Source: CAZJHX01 sp964545715 | GTDB taxonomy: Bacteria; Myxococcota_A; UBA9042; GCA-2863065 | Direction: 5' to 3' | Assembly: GCA_964545715.1 (NCBI GenBank) | Contig: CAZJHX010000220.1 | Span: 1-14,437 of the forward strand | DNA: 14,437 nucleotides | Part shown: positions 14,350-14,437 of the stretch, piece by piece | Layout: each line of letters opens with the position of its first letter | How positions within the stretch are numbered: position 1 is the first letter of the stretch | Translations under genes and position numbers: made by a program | The notes under the pieces: generated by a model | Database searches by the model: none | The model's input: the letters and a program-made list of their open reading frames with translations, nothing else | Told to the model about the DNA's origin: nothing

Positions 14350-14437
14350 ATGACGAGACTGAGTATTGCGCCGCTGGCGCTGGCCTGGATCGTCGCCTCG
14401 TGCGGCGGTGACGGCGATGAGACGTCCATGACGCCGG
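14350..14437 (+). CDS. Start of a putative lipoprotein, cut by window end
   Basis: Only about 29 residues are visible. They begin MTRLSIAPLALAWIVASC, a short signal peptide with the lipobox VASC (Cys18), followed by Gly/Asp/Glu-rich residues typical of the start of a mature lipoprotein. The gene begins 13 bases after the ceramidase stop. Nothing can be said about its function. Confidence 0.6.
   Translation, partial: MTRLSIAPLALAWIVASCGGDGDETSMTP

Overview
The window is high-GC DNA of a Gram-negative, predatory or social delta-proteobacterial type (Myxococcota, Bradymonadia or a relative). This is inferred from content and not from any marker gene. The indicators are eukaryote-like Ser/Thr kinases, several lipoproteins with a lipobox, a Cys/Asp-rich surface protein with a MopE-type motif and a fibrinogen/intelectin-like domain, a hybrid histidine kinase, and a ceramidase. 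There are no phage, transposase, integrase or CRISPR features, so this is mainly chromosomal accessory and signalling content.

Layout. Positions 1-175 are a low-complexity edge with a damaged tRNA-Glu-like sequence (minus strand), a perfect GC hairpin and a poly-C run. Next to it, a minus-strand Ser/Thr kinase (176-1120) loses the end of its kinase domain. Divergent from it, a large lipoprotein (1234-4536) is followed 6 bases later by an asparagine-synthetase-like gene (4543-5880); the two probably form an operon. A minus-strand pair converges on that operon: a CotH-kinase-like lipoprotein (6520-7848), which lacks the usual C-terminal part, and an overlapping small protein with a winged-helix-like end (5937-6545). 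An SDR/epimerase-like gene (7911-8870, plus) is divergent from cotH across a nearly symmetric -10 sequence. It converges stop-on-stop with a cupin gene (8867-9238, minus), which lies just downstream of a hybrid histidine kinase (9265-11622, minus). Divergent from the histidine kinase is a degenerate kinase fused through a membrane helix to an FGE-sulfatase-like domain (11742-13520, plus). This is followed by an alkaline ceramidase (13545-14336, plus) and the start of another lipoprotein (14350 to the end).

How the parts may work together. Three proteins are predicted to sit in an envelope membrane as lipoproteins and two more contain membrane helices; the kinases and the histidine kinase supply signalling. 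The most notable items are: (i) the repeat-rich lectin-like lipoprotein coupled to an ATP-dependent amidotransferase-like enzyme that has lost its glutaminase nucleophile; (ii) a bacterial ceramidase with the full set and spacing of catalytic residues known from eukaryotic enzymes; (iii) a pseudokinase-like/FGE-like receptor; and (iv) three genes whose -10-like hexamer lies only 7-8 bases before the start codon, suggesting leaderless mRNAs. All functions are read from motifs; no database search was run.
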